From: Dehalococcoidia bacterium | Lineage (GTDB): Bacteria; Chloroflexota; Dehalococcoidia; UBA3495; JAAXIE01 | Assembly: GCA_012270525.1 (NCBI GenBank) | Contig: JAAXIE010000319.1 | Span: 1 to 6,905, forward strand | Direction of reading: 5' to 3' | Length of the DNA: 6,905 nucleotides | In this document: positions 5,934 to 6,905 of the stretch, piece after piece | How positions within the stretch are numbered: the first letter of the stretch is position 1 | How the letters are laid out: every line of letters starts with the position of its first letter | The notes under the pieces: model-generated | Told to the model about the DNA's origin: nothing | Databases searched by the model: none | The model's input: the letters and a program-made list of their open reading frames with translations, nothing else | Made by a program: the position numbers and the translations under genes

Positions 5934-6905
5934 CTAGATGCCTTCGGTATAGATGCCGAAGGTAAAGGCGAAAAGAGCGAAATGCGGAGAGTCTGAACTC
6001 ATCTTCAGCACGTAGGTCCCGTACTCCTCCGCATCCACGATGCTGTAGAGCCTCGGCTCATCCACCAGCAGGTAGCTCTGCCCATCCTCCATAACCACAT
6101 CCCGACCCTGGTTCTCTTCCGTAAGGGGCAGGCCATCCAGTGTCACCAGCACCTTGAAGGGTTCCCCGCCTTCCTCCGGGGTCAGCACGGCGTTGGCAGT
6201 GCGCGCCGTGAACTTCAAAAGCAGGTAGTCGTCGAAGCCCCCTCCCGCACCGTCGGGGGCATATTGCAGGCTCTCCTCGCCAGCCCGCCATGGGCCTTGC
6301 AGATATATCAGGTCGTCGACCCAGTTGCTCCCCGGCTCCTCGTATTCGCGGACCTCGTCTTTCGACCTGCAGAAGTCCTCGATGTCGAAGACATACCGGG
6401 AGTAACAGCCACGATGGTATCCACCGTACAGTTCACGCGTCAGCTTCCTGGCCCGAAGGAAGCCCGGGTCCACCACCTGGTCCGTGGGCAGCTCGATGTC
6501 CAGTGTGAGGTCGGCCCCTGCCTCTTCAAGCAGCTTTCGTATCTCCCGCTCGGTCTCGGCATAATACCCCTCGCCGAAATGGCTGTACCGTATGATGCCG
6601 TCCTTATCGATGAGATACTTGGCGGGCCAGTACTTGTTGTTGTACGCGTCCCAAGTGCGGAAATCGTTGTCCAAGGCCACCGGCCAAACGATGGCGTCAT
6701 CCACCGATGCCTTCAGCACGTTGTCCCTATCCTTCTCGAACTCGAACTCAGGGGTGTGGATTCCAAGGATCACCAAGCCATCGTCGGCATAGCGGGCATG
6801 CCACTGCCTCAGATAGGGGAAGGTGCGTATGTAGTTGACGCAGGTGTAGGTCCAGAAGTCCACCAGCACCACGTTGCCCCGCAATTCCGAGAGGCACAAC
6901 GGCTC
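5934..6905 (-). CDS. DipZ-type thioredoxin-like protein with C-terminal CBM-like domain (5' end outside window)
   Basis: The visible 323 residues match the extracytoplasmic part of DipZ and stand-alone relatives. A thioredoxin-like domain (about 1-140) has ELRGNVVLVDFWTYTC, IHTPEFEFEKD, the ALDND stretch, YWPAKYLIDKDG with the usual proline, and HFGEG. A C-terminal beta-rich domain (about 170-320) contains LQGPW, LLLKFTARTANAVL, VTLDGLPL and the closing FAFTFGIYTEG, resembling the CBM-like domain of mycobacterial DipZ. The expected CXXC is C22-V-N-Y25 here: the second cysteine is tyrosine (codon TAC at 6833-6831). Other cysteines are C4 and two in the CBM-like part. The frame is open to the edge, so I cannot see whether a CcdA-like membrane domain or a signal peptide precedes it. 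It is upstream of, and probably co-transcribed with, the lipoprotein gene. Confidence 0.9.
   Translation of the reverse strand, partial: EPLCLSELRGNVVLVDFWTYTCVNYIRTFPYLRQWHARYADDGLVILGIHTPEFEFEKDRDNVLKASVDDAIVWPVALDNDFRTWDAYNNKYWPAKYLIDKDGIIRYSHFGEGYYAETEREIRKLLEEAGADLTLDIELPTDQVVDPGFLRARKLTRELYGGYHRGCYSRYVFDIEDFCRSKDEVREYEEPGSNWVDDLIYLQGPWRAGEESLQYAPDGAGGGFDDYLLLKFTARTANAVLTPEEGGEPFKVLVTLDGLPLTEENQGRDVVMEDGQSYLLVDEPRLYSIVDAEEYGTYVLKMSSDSPHFALFAFTFGIYTEGI

Noticed and set aside
5941..5962. CCTTCGG / CCGAAGG inverted repeat as a terminator after the DipZ-like gene
   Set aside because: It lies inside the last codons (FGIYTEG), the loop is 8 nt and no T-run follows on the minus strand, so it is better explained as coding sequence.
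1..6905. Search by eye for tRNA, rRNA, CRISPR, insertion sequence or defence genes
   Set aside because: None seen. Coding sequence fills nearly the whole window and no repeated array or transposase-like product is present.

Overview
This is a GC-rich (about 60% by eye), gene-dense bacterial window with no sign of mobile DNA. The gene order trigger factor, clpP, clpX, the Shine-Dalgarno-led starts (including one GTG and one TTG) and the mix of a DipZ-like thioredoxin with maleylpyruvate-isomerase-like paralogues suggest a Chloroflexota-type or other deep-branching, Gram-positive-related bacterium. That placement is inference. No rRNA or other marker gene fixes the taxon.

Left block (1-2655, minus strand): a protein quality-control operon read right to left, tig, clpP, clpX. 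Trigger factor folds nascent chains at the ribosome. ClpX unfolds substrates and feeds them to the ClpP protease chamber. tig and clpP overlap by 11 nt and clpP and clpX are 24 nt apart, so the three are probably co-transcribed. clpX runs off the left edge. A good extended -10 promoter lies just upstream of a TTG start of tig and argues that this TTG, not an upstream ATG, is the true start.

Divergent spacer (2656-2894): back-to-back promoter candidates for tig and for the rightward genes, plus two 7-bp inverted repeats.

Middle block (2895-4568, plus strand): two tandem paralogues 15 nt apart. Both have the DinB-like, thiol-dependent maleylpyruvate isomerase (MDMPI) architecture with a conserved H-E-H metal site and an SCP2-like C-terminal domain. 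Their substrate is unknown.

Right block (4497-6905, minus strand): an envelope redox operon read right to left. First is a DipZ-type thioredoxin with a C-terminal CBM-like domain, 5' end outside the window, whose usual CxxC is CxxY here. Next is a lipoprotein with an extracytoplasmic beta-sandwich-like region and a thioredoxin domain carrying a CX4C motif. Last is an unrecognised 106-residue protein coupled by an ATGA overlap, whose 3' end overlaps the second MDMPI-like gene tail to tail. The most interesting points are the missing second cysteine in the first protein, the adjacent CX4C partner, and the small coupled gene.
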